DNA of 64,000 nucleotides from Rhodothermia bacterium (GCA_017303715.1 JAFLBZ010000013.1:45505-109504), one strand, 5' to 3'. Shown: positions 10,741-20,055, counted from the first letter of the stretch. Notes: generated by a model not told the origin, from the sequence alone. Numbers and translations are program-made.

Positions 10741-12048
10741 TTATTGACCAAGCAGTTTGGTAATGGCTTCTCGGTCGAGAGTCGCCACTTGGAGGGTGTC
10801 TGCTCCCGGTATTGCAAATGCCTTACCGTTCACCATGATGCGGGCATTTTTGAGACCGCCTTCCAACTTAAGGGATTGCCTCACATACACGGGCTGGTTT
10901 TTAAACTTCACGGCCAATGTGTCCCCCAATTCAACCCAAACGGGGAAGCGCGGCTTGGTATCCGGTGTTAACTTCATACCAGAAATGGGCTTATCTACCG
11001 AGACAATAGAGACCATAAAGCTATCGGGAAGTGCGGATTTGGAAGCAGGCTTGGGCTTGGTCGTGTCTGTTGTAGCGGCGCCTGTATTCGTCGTAGTTTG
11101 GTCTGTGGTAACGGATTCGTTCGTAGGTAGCAAACTTCCACCATCTGCGGCTTTCCATTCGCTATAAATAAACCACACAAAAACAGTTAAGACAGCAACG
11201 ACGGCAAGGGGAACCAACACTTTAAACCAGTTGATACCATCAGAGTCCGATTCCAAACTCCGAATTGGCGGTGAAGGAGGGCGGATGCCACGGGTGTCGT
11301 CAAAAACAATGGGTTGCGCTTTGGGAGCGGCTTTGGAGGTGGTGTCAGGGTCTTTTACGGGTGGAGGAGAAAAGGTTAATTTGATCGGTTCTTTTGGAGC
11401 CTCTGTCTCCGTTAAGGGTACACTTTCCGAGGATGAGTCCGTTTTCGTAGCGGGTGGTGTTGGTGGGATTTCTGCTTCAACCAATGTCTTTGGAGGTGCG
11501 ACTACCTTGGGTTCGACTTGCGCCAATGAGGTTTCGGTAGGTGCTGTGATATTGGGTGCATTTTCCTGACGGGTTTTTGGGGTTTTTCGCGTTTTTTGCG
11601 CTACCGTCTTTTCTGTTGTAGGCTGTTCTTTGGAAACTTCTGGTTTTGGAGCCGCCTCAATAAGGGTTTTGACGTTCTCGGCAGGTGCTACTGGTTTGTT
11701 TTGGGGTTTGGCACCACTGCTTGTAGCAGAACGCACCACCACAGATTCTGGATTGATAAAGCCCTTTAATGCGCCGGAGTATTGCCCTTGGAGCATTTCA
11801 TCTAAACTGGCGGCGGCCACCTCTTTTGGCACATTGAGTGCGTCGGCCAAGGTTCGGACAAAAGCCTTCAGGTAAACGGTGTTAAACCGTGGATGACCAA
11901 GAAGCGCACTCCGTTCAAATTCCTCAAGGATGTCAGCCGTCACCAAGGTGATCCGGCTTAAGTCTGCAATGGAGACGTTTCTGGATTCCCGAATTCGCCG
12001 AAAGTCATCGGCAAATGCATTTCGGGTGCTGTTTTCCGGCTGATCCAT
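10741..12048 (-). CDS. RodZ-like helix-turn-helix membrane protein
   Basis: 435 residues from the ATG at 12048 (MDQPENSTRNAFADDFRRIR). The open frame continues upstream through the tRNA gene, which cannot be coding. The N-terminal 100 residues form a RodZ-type HTH (VSIADLSRITLVTADILEEF, then AFVRTLADAL). A long Pro/Thr/Lys-rich linker follows, then one transmembrane helix at about 287-308 (FKVLVPLAVVAVLTVFVWFI), a Thr-rich spacer and a compact C-terminal domain resembling DUF4115 (VWVELGDTLAVKFKNQPVYV). RodZ links the MreB cytoskeleton to the cell-wall elongation machinery. The architecture fits; orthology to RodZ is inferred from domain order and not proven. Confidence 0.75.
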   Translation of the reverse strand: MDQPENSTRNAFADDFRRIRESRNVSIADLSRITLVTADILEEFERSALLGHPRFNTVYLKAFVRTLADALNVPKEVAAASLDEMLQGQYSGALKGFINPESVVVRSATSSGAKPQNKPVAPAENVKTLIEAAPKPEVSKEQPTTEKTVAQKTRKTPKTRQENAPNITAPTETSLAQVEPKVVAPPKTLVEAEIPPTPPATKTDSSSESVPLTETEAPKEPIKLTFSPPPVKDPDTTSKAAPKAQPIVFDDTRGIRPPSPPIRSLESDSDGINWFKVLVPLAVVAVLTVFVWFIYSEWKAADGGSLLPTNESVTTDQTTTNTGAATTDTTKPKPASKSALPDSFMVSIVSVDKPISGMKLTPDTKPRFPVWVELGDTLAVKFKNQPVYVRQSLKLEGGLKNARIMVNGKAFAIPGADTLQVATLDREAITKLLGQ

Positions 12049-12105
12049 ATTTAACAAGGTGGGGTCTTGATTGATTAAAAGGTGGGATGCACGTTTAGCG
12101 TCAAT

Positions 12106-12147
12106 ATAAAATAAAAAAACCTCGACATAAAATAAAAAAAGCCCGAC
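12106..12147. repeat. 21-bp tandem repeat between rodZ-like gene and tRNA
   Basis: Two adjacent imperfect copies (12106-12126 and 12127-12147) of ATAAAATAAAAAAACCTCGAC, the second ending GCCCGAC. On the minus strand they duplicate the T-tract that follows the tRNA terminator stem. Confidence 0.7.
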
Positions 12148-12184
12148 CCCAAAAACAGGATCGAGACTTTTTATCGGGTCGGGA
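12134..12184 (-). terminator. Probable terminator of tRNA-Pro
   Basis: On the minus strand, CCCGACC at the very 3' end of the tRNA can pair with GGTCGGG at 12141-12148. An additional AAAAA/TTTTT pairing lies inside, and a run of seven T follows. The stem would compete with the acceptor stem. Placement is by eye. Confidence 0.5.
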
Positions 12185-12252
12185 AGACAGGATTTGAACC
12201 TGCGGCCCCCAGCACCCCATGCTGGTGCGCTACCGGACTGCGCCACTTCCCG
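12179..12252 (-). tRNA. tRNA-Pro (anticodon GGG)
   Basis: A 74-nt cloverleaf read on the minus strand. The acceptor stem CGGGAAG pairs with CTTCCCG and the discriminator is A. The D arm is GCGC-AGTCCGGTA-GCGC. The anticodon stem CCAGC/GCTGG encloses the loop ATGGGGT with anticodon GGG. The T arm is GCAGG-TTCGAAT-CCTGT. CCA is not encoded. It decodes CCC and CCU. The downstream gene is the RodZ-like protein. Confidence 0.96.
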
Positions 12253-12345
12253 TTCTAAAGATTTGTAAAATACGGCAGCAAGGCACACGGCGCAAGACAA
12301 GGATGTTGCTTTGACGTTGATTTCATGTGCGGAGCCGTTATGCGG

Positions 12346-13368
12346 TCAATGAAGGTTTCCCCAAACACGGATGGATTCTTCGACATCACGCACCATACCT
12401 TCCGTACCTATGTAAATTGGGGTTCTTTGGTGTAAGGTTTGGGGTTTGATTTCTAAAATGCGGCGGTGTCCGTCGGTAGCACGTCCTCCGGCTTGTTCAA
12501 TTAAGAATGCCATCGGATTGGCCTCGTACATGAGCCTGAGTTTACCGGATGGGCTACGGGTATCCGCTGGATAGATATAGACGCCCCCTTTTATCAGATT
12601 TCGGTGAAAATCTGCTACGAACGATCCAATATAACGAGAGGTGTAAGGACGTGTACCGTCTGGGGCTTCTTCTTGTACCCATTTGATGTACTTTTTGAGG
12701 CCAAGGGGCCATGAGTGATAGTTGCCTTCATTAATCGAATAGATTTTGCCGAGGTCTGGGACGCGCATGTTGGGATGGGACAGGATAAACTCGCCAATAG
12801 AGGGGTCTAACGTAAAACCGTTTACACCACTTCCGGTAGTATAGACCAACATCACGGAAGAGCCATAGAGGATGTATCCAGCGGCGATCTGGTTGACGCC
12901 GGGCTGAAGGGCGTGCTCCAATTCAGGGTGTTCAACCCCATCAGGAAGTCGGAAAATGCTAAAAATCGTTCCGATGGAGACATTTACATCAATATTCGCA
13001 GAGCCGTCTAAGGGATCCATTAGGACGATATATCGGCCTGCTTTCTCTCCATTTGAGGGGCGGATGGGAATGGCTTCGGCATGTTCTTCCGACCCTATCA
13101 TGCAGCATTCCCCGCCTCGTTCTAAGGCTTTAACAAATTCCTCGTGTGCAAGGCGGTCTAATTTCTGCTGAATTTCGCCTTGAACGTTGGTTTCGCCTGA
13201 GCTACCTAAAATGTCCACCAATCCTGCACGCCGAACATCTCGTTGGACAACCTTTGCGGCAATACTGATATCACGGATAAGGCGAGAAAAAGCGCCAGTA
13301 GAACCACGAACAGCATCTTGGCGATCCACAATGAATTGCTCAAGCGTAAGGAGACGATTAGTACTCAT
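12346..13368 (-). CDS. fbp: Fructose-1,6-bisphosphatase class I
   Basis: 340 residues, the usual length. It hydrolyses fructose-1,6-bisphosphate to fructose-6-phosphate in gluconeogenesis. Metal-site motifs are intact: GSEEHAEAI (about residues 94-102) and VLMDPLDGSANIDVNVSIG (about 115-133), the class I FBPase signature DPLDGS. The substrate-binding C-terminal part contains SPSGKLRLMYEANPMAFLIE and GGRATDG. Start MSTNRLLTLEQFIVD matches typical FBPase N-termini. The tRNA-Pro gene lies downstream and the TIGR04282-like gene 47 bp upstream on the same strand. Confidence 0.96.
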   Translation of the reverse strand: MSTNRLLTLEQFIVDRQDAVRGSTGAFSRLIRDISIAAKVVQRDVRRAGLVDILGSSGETNVQGEIQQKLDRLAHEEFVKALERGGECCMIGSEEHAEAIPIRPSNGEKAGRYIVLMDPLDGSANIDVNVSIGTIFSIFRLPDGVEHPELEHALQPGVNQIAAGYILYGSSVMLVYTTGSGVNGFTLDPSIGEFILSHPNMRVPDLGKIYSINEGNYHSWPLGLKKYIKWVQEEAPDGTRPYTSRYIGSFVADFHRNLIKGGVYIYPADTRSPSGKLRLMYEANPMAFLIEQAGGRATDGHRRILEIKPQTLHQRTPIYIGTEGMVRDVEESIRVWGNLH

Positions 13369-13415
13369 AAGAATTTGGAGAAAAAAGACTATAAAGAACC
13401 GGAAGCGCTTCCGAA

Positions 13416-14105
13416 TTATTTTCCGATAGGATAGTGTAGTTGAGGATAACGATTGGTCAAGATTTTGACAAATTGGCGTGTATTTTGGGCAATCTGTGTC
13501 GGGCTTTCGGCCATATCTGTGATGAGCCTTGATAGGTCATTTGGTAGATCAACGTCATACCATTCGGGTAAAATGGTCACGGTGGCGTCGGTCTCCTCCA
13601 TGCGCCCCAATGTTTGTTCAAATACATCTGGATGGCTATAGGTCATGTTTTCAAAGACCTCTGGGTACCACTCGTTCATACCCAAAAGATAGTAGCCTCC
13701 GTCATCCGTTGGGCCGATCACCATGCTATACCTATCTTTTAGGGCCTCGAAAGCCATTTCTAAAAACGTAGTGGGAAGGGTTGGGTGATCTGTTCCAATA
13801 ATTGCAATGCGTTCGTATCCGGCTTTGAAGGTTTCCAGAAAAGCAAACAACATGCGTTCTCCTAAGCCCTTTCCTTTTTGGTGAAAAACACGCACACTTT
13901 CGGGCAACCATTCGGGTGGAATGTTTCCGGGTGGAGCTACATACAGCCGGATGTCGGCTCCCAATGTGGCGTATTGTGCCAGTGCATCTTTGAGGAAAGC
14001 CGTATAAAGGTCTGCTGCTTCTTCTGAGGTAAGTAATGTGGTTAACCGTGTTTTGACGGCTCCGGGTATAGGTTGTTTCGCAAAAACAAGGAGTGCGGTT
14101 TGCAA
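13416..14105 (-). CDS. TIGR04282-family glycosyltransferase (DUF2064)
   Basis: 229 residues, with a TTG start at 14105 and no ATG nearby; MQTALLVFAKQPIPGAVKTR is the conserved N-terminus of this family. Other family hallmarks are IIGTDHPTLP (about 99-108) and IGPTDDGGYYLLGMNEW (about 127-143), the nucleotide-sugar/metal site of a GT-A-like fold. The family was named for an arsenosugar-biosynthesis context, but most members have no proven substrate, and no arsenic genes are seen here. The next gene (deacetylase-like) ends only 12 bp upstream on the same strand, so the two are probably cotranscribed. Confidence 0.85.
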   Translation of the reverse strand: MQTALLVFAKQPIPGAVKTRLTTLLTSEEAADLYTAFLKDALAQYATLGADIRLYVAPPGNIPPEWLPESVRVFHQKGKGLGERMLFAFLETFKAGYERIAIIGTDHPTLPTTFLEMAFEALKDRYSMVIGPTDDGGYYLLGMNEWYPEVFENMTYSHPDVFEQTLGRMEETDATVTILPEWYDVDLPNDLSRLITDMAESPTQIAQNTRQFVKILTNRYPQLHYPIGK

Positions 14106-14117
14106 AGGATTATGGAT

Positions 14118-15425
14118 TTAAGGGGTGAGGAAAGCCGTTAAAGCCTCATTGAGCGTGGGACACCAAGCACCCGACGTGCCAAATGCCTTGGCAGACGCCT
14201 CGAAGTGTGTCGCCCAGTCCGGGTACTCTTCGGTGTCATAAATTACATTGTGCCAAAGCCCTACCAAAACGCCATTATAACGTTTGGTAAGGTCTAACCA
14301 GTATTGGGTTCGTTCTATTGCCTCATGTGTGTTCAGGTTTCGGTATTGCATGAGTGTTGTATCGTGAAGACAAAGGGGCATTTCCCAAACCGAGGTGACC
14401 TCGTTTTTGCACAAATCAAAAAGACGGAAAGGCAAGCAAGTCCCATTCCTGAAGCCATCCCGATCCACAAAGCTCATGCCGGCATCTAACCTAAAGCCGT
14501 TTTTTTGTTGAAGTTGGGGCGTATGGCCATGATCCCACCGGAGATAATGTTGGCGTACACTGGTGACTTTTGTGGGTGCATTTTGGCGGATATTCTCGGT
14601 TTCTTTTTGGAAATATGCCGGATGTGCATGGGTGAAATAAGCGGGGTGCAAGCCAATTTCATGTTTTGCACGAACAATTTTTTGGAATAAGTTTTGTATT
14701 GCAGGTGCATGGAGTGGGTAATAATGGTCTTCTGGTGCATTCGCGCCGCCTTTGAAAAACCATGTCGCCTTTAGGTTCCACCGCTCGTCCACGTCCAGAA
14801 GTCTCCACAACCCTTTCTCATAGCCATCCATTCTCTGGAACAAAGCGGCTTTTGGTCTTTTTTCTTTCCACCAACGCCGCAGCGTCCATTTGTACAGATG
14901 GTCTATATCGTGTGTCATACAGGCCGCAAAGGGATGGCCTAGCCAATCTACTTTACCTGTATGTAGCCCCCTTTGGTGCATTTTGGATTGGAGGTAAAGG
15001 CGGTATTCATCTGCAAATGGCAGCGGCTCAACGCCCCATTTAGCCTGAAATGAGGTGTCGTACCGTAAACGGCCATGCACATCTCGCTCTTTAAGAAGAC
15101 GGGATTGAACATCTGCCAACCAGAAAAAGGCCGAAGATACCACGTCGTATTGTTGTTCATGCGTATAAACAACTGGAACGACCCGATAATGGAGGTCGCG
15201 TAAACGCATGTTTGGCAGGTCATCTTCTGGCCAAATATAAGGAAGGTGCAAGACATCGGGAGAGGTTTGGGGTTGAGTACCGTAATACAGTCCTTTGTTA
15301 AGGTCTTCTCGGTTATGCAAAAAGACCGGACGGCATTTAAGCGGTTTTAAAAGCATCTCAAAGGCAAATTGTGCTTGCGCTTTACGCTTTTCGGGAATCT
15401 CTAAAAAAATGGAGATGGGCGTCAT
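14118..15425 (-). CDS. Polysaccharide-deacetylase-like protein
   Basis: 435 residues, cytosolic by sequence (no signal peptide). The N-terminal 140 residues (IFLEIPEKRKAQAQFAFEML, FFWLADVQSRLLKERD) match the N-terminal domain seen in Bacteroidota proteins with a degenerate NodB fold. The C-terminal part has the metal-type motif CMTHDIDHLYKW at about 148-159, the strand KATWFFKGGA, EIGLHPAYFTHAHPAY, and SVRQHYLRWDHGHTP. The usual TxDDGP of active deacetylases is replaced by THDID. It may act on polysaccharide or glycan intermediates; activity is not proven. It sits 12 bp upstream of the TIGR04282-like gene. Confidence 0.78.
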   Translation of the reverse strand: MTPISIFLEIPEKRKAQAQFAFEMLLKPLKCRPVFLHNREDLNKGLYYGTQPQTSPDVLHLPYIWPEDDLPNMRLRDLHYRVVPVVYTHEQQYDVVSSAFFWLADVQSRLLKERDVHGRLRYDTSFQAKWGVEPLPFADEYRLYLQSKMHQRGLHTGKVDWLGHPFAACMTHDIDHLYKWTLRRWWKEKRPKAALFQRMDGYEKGLWRLLDVDERWNLKATWFFKGGANAPEDHYYPLHAPAIQNLFQKIVRAKHEIGLHPAYFTHAHPAYFQKETENIRQNAPTKVTSVRQHYLRWDHGHTPQLQQKNGFRLDAGMSFVDRDGFRNGTCLPFRLFDLCKNEVTSVWEMPLCLHDTTLMQYRNLNTHEAIERTQYWLDLTKRYNGVLVGLWHNVIYDTEEYPDWATHFEASAKAFGTSGAWCPTLNEALTAFLTP

Positions 15426-15533
15426 AGAACCATTATTAGAAAATTTACCGCGATTTTTAGGTGCGGTTCATCCAAAGGTCTTACTTTTGAAGAACAAGTT
15501 ACGCTTTTTAATCCCACAAAACCCTAACAAGTT

Positions 15534-15842
15534 ATGGTGATCCGCATCGTCCGTATGACCTTTCAGCCCGCATCAGTTCAAGATTTTTTGACCCTTTTTC
15601 AGGAAATCTATCCCGTTATCCGTCAAATGCCCGGATGTCGGCACTTGGCTTTATGGCAAGATGTGGAAAACCCATCGGTTTTTAGCACCTATAGCCATTG
15701 GGAAACGGCAGAAGACCTCGAAAGGTATCGGCAGAGTGAATATTTTAGACGCACTTGGACCCAAACCAAAACCTTCTTTGCAGCATCACCACAAGCTTGG
15801 AGCCACATGCAAACCCATCCTCATCCGCAAGAAGGCGTATAA
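15534..15842 (+). CDS. ABM-domain (antibiotic biosynthesis monooxygenase-like) protein
   Basis: 102 residues covering a single ABM ferredoxin-like dimeric alpha-beta barrel. MVIRIVRMTFQPASVQDFLT begins the first strand; CRHLALWQDVENPSVFSTYS then HWETAEDLERYRQSEYF is the family core. Members are cofactor-free monooxygenases or heme/quinone-binding proteins, so the name does not imply antibiotic synthesis. The gene stands alone, divergent from the deacetylase-like gene 108 bp to its left. Confidence 0.8.
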   Translation: MVIRIVRMTFQPASVQDFLTLFQEIYPVIRQMPGCRHLALWQDVENPSVFSTYSHWETAEDLERYRQSEYFRRTWTQTKTFFAASPQAWSHMQTHPHPQEGV

Positions 15843-15931
15843 ATTCGGGAACATCGTCTTGTTTTCTGTATTATAGTTGTCTCTAATCACAAAGACCCAC
15901 CTGATATTACACGTTTTAATCCAATGATTGC

Positions 15932-16267
15932 ATGATGGCCGGAATGGAAAATCCCTTTGAAGCGTCCGAAAACATGGGCAATGTAGGCTTGTACCCCTAT
16001 CTTATGCCATTGGTTTTTTGGTTGTCTTTTGCCATTGGGGTAATGGCGATCCTTCTTTTCTTGAAGTTAGGGATTTATGGCTTGCCAGCGCTCTTTATAG
16101 CCCTATTTGTTCAGGTATGGGTTTTGGCGATAAACGAAATGTCTGGATTCCCAAGAGATCCAGACGGATTTCTTCGGGAACAGTTCCGAAATGGGTATTT
16201 TTTTATTCTTGTGTTAATGCTGGTCTTGCTGTTTTTTACCAGCATTATGGCCTTGATGGGGAATTAA
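15932..16267 (+). CDS. Small membrane protein, unknown
   Basis: 111 residues with three predicted transmembrane helices: about 22-38 (LMPLVFWLSFAIGVMAI), 40-65 (LFLKLGIYGLPALFIALFVQ) and 88-108 (FFILVLMLVLLFFTSIMAL). The acidic N-terminus MMAGMENPFEASENMG is cytosolic-like. A conserved-looking loop reads NEMSGFPRDPDGFLREQFRN. No family was recognised. It sits 130 bp before the DUF4175 gene on the same strand and might be cotranscribed with it. Confidence 0.65.
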   Translation: MMAGMENPFEASENMGNVGLYPYLMPLVFWLSFAIGVMAILLFLKLGIYGLPALFIALFVQVWVLAINEMSGFPRDPDGFLREQFRNGYFFILVLMLVLLFFTSIMALMGN

Positions 16268-16396
16268 CCGCTATGGTTGGCGCGTTTTTTGATACCAAAT
16301 CCGTTACCCGTTCTTACGCAGGAACGTCTTAGGTAATAGATCTTTGGTGATAAGCGCTATGGACTTCTCTTCATAACATCGAAATTGTTTTTGCGC

Positions 16397-19300
16397 ATGT
16401 ATGAACAAACCGCTTCTTTGGTTCAACAACTAAAAGCACGCCTATTAGCAGTTGCTCGGCGGCTTACATTGGCACATCTATTTTATGGTTTGCTTCTGAT
16501 TCTTGTAGCCGGAGGCAGTATTTGGTTGTTCTTAACGGCCTTAGAAGCATGGTTGTGGTTGCCTACGGTACTGCGAACGGGGCTTTTGGTGTTGTTTTGT
16601 CTGGGATTGGTGGCTGGGATTGGGTGGTATCTTATTCGTCCTTTGGTACAGCCTCCCGATGAAGCGACGGTTGCCAAGCGGATTGGCGAACGCTTCCCAG
16701 AAGTATCGGATCGTCTTACGAACTTGCTTCAACTCTCTGCCGGACGCCATTCCGATGCGCCCAATCCGTTGCTAAATGCGGCAGTGGTACGGCTCAGTAA
16801 CGAAGTAGCGGCGGTTCCTTTTGAACAGGTGGAGAACTTTGGACGCTCCAAAAAAATGAGCAAATGGCTCTTGGCTCCGTTGTTGGCTTTGGGCTTGTTT
16901 TTGGGTATTGCGCCGCAGTCGTTTCTCTCGGCTACGGAAAGGTTGCTTTCTCCGGGTAAAGCCTTCGAGCCGCCCGCTCCTTTTAGATTTGTGGTTGAGC
17001 CGGGCAATGCCAAGGTGGTCAAAGGTGCTTCTTTACCCATCAATGCCCGCACGTATGGCACATTGATGCCCATCCAAGCAAGCCTCGAAATGGGCTTAAG
17101 TGGAGAAACCCATACCGATAACATCCCACTTTCGGCCAATGCAGAAGGCCGTTTTCAGCATCAACTGACGAATATCCGTCAGACAACACGCTACCGCTTG
17201 GTTTCCGATGGCATCGCAAGCCCTTGGTACACAATCGAGGTCTTGGAACGCCCAACAGTTCGTAGTCTTCAAGTCGCCATTAATCCACCTGGATATTCTG
17301 GGCTTGGTAGCCAAACATTAGACACCAATGTAGGTGATGTGGTTGGCTTGCCGGGGACTTTGGTCAACCTTCAGTTGAAACTCAACCAGCCGGATATTTC
17401 CGAAGCCAATATCCTCTTTGACGATGGTGAACATGTACCGCTTACGATTAATGGCGACGAAGCACACGGTGCGTTTAATATCCGAAAAGACGGAAGCTAT
17501 CAGATATTGCTACGGAATGCGCAGCAAATCACCAATGAAAATACCATTACCTATGCCATTTCTACTATGCGGGATGCGCCACCAAGTGTGGTTATCGTCC
17601 AGCCGGCAGATAACGAGACCATGAGCGAGTCTCAGCGGGAATTGGTGGTGGCACGGGTAACAGATGACTATGGGTTCTCTAAGGCGTCTTTGTGTTGGCG
17701 TTTGGCGGAACGGATTGATGGCCAAACCATGCAAGAAAGCCGTTGCTTAGGCTTGGGGGTTAAAGGCCGCGAGTTGGATCAAGAGTTGGCCTATGAGTGG
17801 CTTATTCCTGAATCTACGGGGCTTGAGCTACGAGAAGGCGATGTGATCGAGTACTTTGTTCAGGTGTGGGACAATAATTCTGTTGCGGGTTATCAATCTG
17901 CACGGAGCGCTATTTTTACCCTTCGGATTCCATCCCTCACGCAACAGTACAAAGAACTGGAAGAAAAATCGGACAATATTGAAGATCAGATGCAGAACAT
18001 GCAGAATGAGTCCTCTGACATGAACCAGATGTTTAAAGAACTCCAGCAACAACTCCGGCAAAAACAAGCACCTGAATGGAACGATGAGCGAAACCTGCAA
18101 CGTCTGATGGAAAACAAACAACAGATGGAAAATCGGGCGCAAGAACTAAAGGATCAGATCCAAGAGTTGAACGACCAAATGCAGGAGCAGAACTTGGTCA
18201 ACGAGAAAACCTTAGAGATGTTTAGAGAATTGGAGCGGATTGCCGAGGAGATCAAAACGCCAGCTTTGCAAGAGGCCCTTCGGAGGTTACAAGAAGCCAT
18301 GAAGCAAATGAATCCGCAGCAAATGGAACGTGCTATGGAGGAGTACAAAAATGCCGAGCAGCAAATGCGCCAACGTTTGGAGCGGCTTAAGGAACTGTAT
18401 AAACAACTTAAGGCAAATGCGAAATTGGATGAATTGGCCAATAAAGCAGAGCAGATGGCCGAAAAGCAAGAAAAACTTTCCGAACAAATGAATGAAATGC
18501 AAAAAGATGGAAAGTTGGATGCAAAAGAGCAACAAGACTTGAACCAAATGGCCGAGCAACAACAAAGAAATGCGCAAGAAATGAAGGAGATGGAGGCGCA
18601 AATGGGCGAGTTGAACAAGGACATGCAGGAGATGAAAACTGGCCCAAAAGAGGAGATGAAGGAGATGAATAGCGAGGCGCAGCAAGACAAACTCTCTAAT
18701 AAAATGGAGCAGAATAAGGAGCAGATGAAGGAGCAGAAGATGCAGCAGGCCAAGCAAGGGCAACAACAAATGAAACAGCGTTTGCAACAAATGGCGCAGC
18801 AAATGCGGGCGATGCAAGAGCAACAACAGGAACAACAAGTACAGCTCAATATAGAAGCCCTTCGTCGCGTATTGGACGATGTCCTGACGCTCTCGCAAGA
18901 GCAGGAAAATCTCCGAAACACAACCGGAAGGCTGCAAGGGGATAATCCGAGGCTACGCCGAATCGCACAACAACAATCCGAACTTCGCGATGGTCTGAAA
19001 ATTGTTTCGGATACGCTACTTACCCTTTCTAAGCGTATTCCTAAAATGAATGCCAAAATCCAGACCGAAGCCACACGTGCACAAGGGGAAATGAGTCAGG
19101 CGGTGGGGATGGTTACCGAAAGACAAGTGGGTATGGCCACCGGAAGCCAAAAGGCCGCAATGACCCACCTGAACGAATTGGCCTTGTTGCTTTCCGAATT
19201 ACTAAGCCAAATGCAGGCCCAAGCGGGTCCGGGGTCTATGTCTATGCAGCAAATGATGGACATGCTCCAGCAAATGTCTAACCAACAACAACGGCTAAAC

Positions 19301-19783
19301 CAACAAATCCAACAATTGCTCAATGAAATGCAGGGAGACCGGATGAGCCAAAGCCAACAAGAACGCGCCAGCCAAATCTCGCAACAACAGCAGGCCATCA
19401 AACAACAATTAGACCAGATGATGCGCAATCCAGAGTTTAACCAAAAAGTTCTGGGGGATATGAAGCGCGTTTCCGATGATATGGATGAGACCATTCGAGA
19501 ACTCAAAAACCGGAATGTTACACGGCAAACCACGTATCGGCAAAACCAAATCTTATCCCGCCTGCTCGAAGCGACACGTTCCTTAAATACCAGAGGACGG
19601 GAGGAAAAACGCCAGAGCGAACGCGCAAAAGAGCGTAGCAACACTTCGCCCATGCAATTAAGGTCGCAAGACCGTGCAACACAAATCCGGCGCGATCTTA
19701 TTCGGGCGATTGAAACAGGTTATGCACCAGATTATGAACGTCTAATCCGAAAATATTTTGAATTGATGCAACAAAGCAAATAA
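16397..19783 (+). CDS. DUF4175-family Gln/Met-rich membrane protein
   Basis: 1128 residues from ATG 16397; an in-frame TTG at 16385 would add four. Two transmembrane helices lie near residues 28-75 (YGLLLILVAGGSIWLFLTAL, LLVLFCLGLVAGIGWYLI) and a third near 160 (LLAPLLALGLFLGIAP). Beta-rich repeats follow (IEVLERPTVRSLQVAINPPG) up to about 520. Then comes about 550 residues of coiled coil with very high Gln, Met, Glu and Lys content, such as NMQNESSDMNQMFKELQQQL and QQMKQRLQQMAQQMRAMQEQ. The layout matches the DUF4175 family found mostly in Bacteroidota and some Alphaproteobacteria; no function is established. It is probably a periplasmic coiled-coil protein anchored in the inner membrane. 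Confidence 0.88.
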   Translation: MYEQTASLVQQLKARLLAVARRLTLAHLFYGLLLILVAGGSIWLFLTALEAWLWLPTVLRTGLLVLFCLGLVAGIGWYLIRPLVQPPDEATVAKRIGERFPEVSDRLTNLLQLSAGRHSDAPNPLLNAAVVRLSNEVAAVPFEQVENFGRSKKMSKWLLAPLLALGLFLGIAPQSFLSATERLLSPGKAFEPPAPFRFVVEPGNAKVVKGASLPINARTYGTLMPIQASLEMGLSGETHTDNIPLSANAEGRFQHQLTNIRQTTRYRLVSDGIASPWYTIEVLERPTVRSLQVAINPPGYSGLGSQTLDTNVGDVVGLPGTLVNLQLKLNQPDISEANILFDDGEHVPLTINGDEAHGAFNIRKDGSYQILLRNAQQITNENTITYAISTMRDAPPSVVIVQPADNETMSESQRELVVARVTDDYGFSKASLCWRLAERIDGQTMQESRCLGLGVKGRELDQELAYEWLIPESTGLELREGDVIEYFVQVWDNNSVAGYQSARSAIFTLRIPSLTQQYKELEEKSDNIEDQMQNMQNESSDMNQMFKELQQQLRQKQAPEWNDERNLQRLMENKQQMENRAQELKDQIQELNDQMQEQNLVNEKTLEMFRELERIAEEIKTPALQEALRRLQEAMKQMNPQQMERAMEEYKNAEQQMRQRLERLKELYKQLKANAKLDELANKAEQMAEKQEKLSEQMNEMQKDGKLDAKEQQDLNQMAEQQQRNAQEMKEMEAQMGELNKDMQEMKTGPKEEMKEMNSEAQQDKLSNKMEQNKEQMKEQKMQQAKQGQQQMKQRLQQMAQQMRAMQEQQQEQQVQLNIEALRRVLDDVLTLSQEQENLRNTTGRLQGDNPRLRRIAQQQSELRDGLKIVSDTLLTLSKRIPKMNAKIQTEATRAQGEMSQAVGMVTERQVGMATGSQKAAMTHLNELALLLSELLSQMQAQAGPGSMSMQQMMDMLQQMSNQQQRLNQQIQQLLNEMQGDRMSQSQQERASQISQQQQAIKQQLDQMMRNPEFNQKVLGDMKRVSDDMDETIRELKNRNVTRQTTYRQNQILSRLLEATRSLNTRGREEKRQSERAKERSNTSPMQLRSQDRATQIRRDLIRAIETGYAPDYERLIRKYFELMQQSK

Positions 19784-19802
19784 AACAGAGCATATAGAGG
19801 TG

Positions 19803-19839
19803 AAAGGGCTGTTTCTGATAATGAAATAGCCCTTTTTGT
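19803..19839 (+). terminator. Rho-independent terminator after DUF4175 gene
   Basis: Stem AAAGGGCT/AGCCCTTT with an 18-base loop and a T-rich tail (TTTTTGTTT), about 20 bp after the stop codon at 19783. Confidence 0.8.
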
Positions 19840-19931
19840 TTCTCCAAAGCAAGTGTTTGCACTTATTCTTAGGGTCATCGAATCATGTAACAACTCACGA
19901 GATTGAGTATATCTTGGTTTTATAATGGTTT

Positions 19932-20055
19932 GCTCCAGCCTTTAACGCACAACCCAGCCGCAGCGAGGCGCATCTTCGTAGAGACCTCGTTCTCAACGCA
20001 CGGAAAAGCCCCATAGGGGTGGTATCTTCGTAGAAGTTCATTTCCAATGCACGAT
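19932..20055. repeat. Two to three units of a 52-bp hairpin repeat
   Basis: In the 460-bp gap between the DUF4175 and PqqD-like genes, units containing AACGCAC, a GC-rich hairpin (GCCGCAGCGAGGC; GCCCCATAGGGGT) and ATCTTCGTAGA recur with a 52-bp step (ATCTTCG at 19972 and 20024), with a third partial copy. The same family forms the array at 33386-33865. The rest of the gap shows no gene. Confidence 0.7.

Noticed and set aside
12049..12300. Extension of the RodZ-like frame to 519 residues
   Set aside because: The added 84 codons run across tRNA-Pro(GGG) and its terminator; the product starts cleanly at the ATG at 12048.
18154..19074. 306-codon Cys/Ser-rich minus frame, and other long minus frames opposite DUF4175
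   Set aside because: Shadow of the Gln/Met-rich coiled-coil coding strand; composition is explained by CAA/ATG read backwards.
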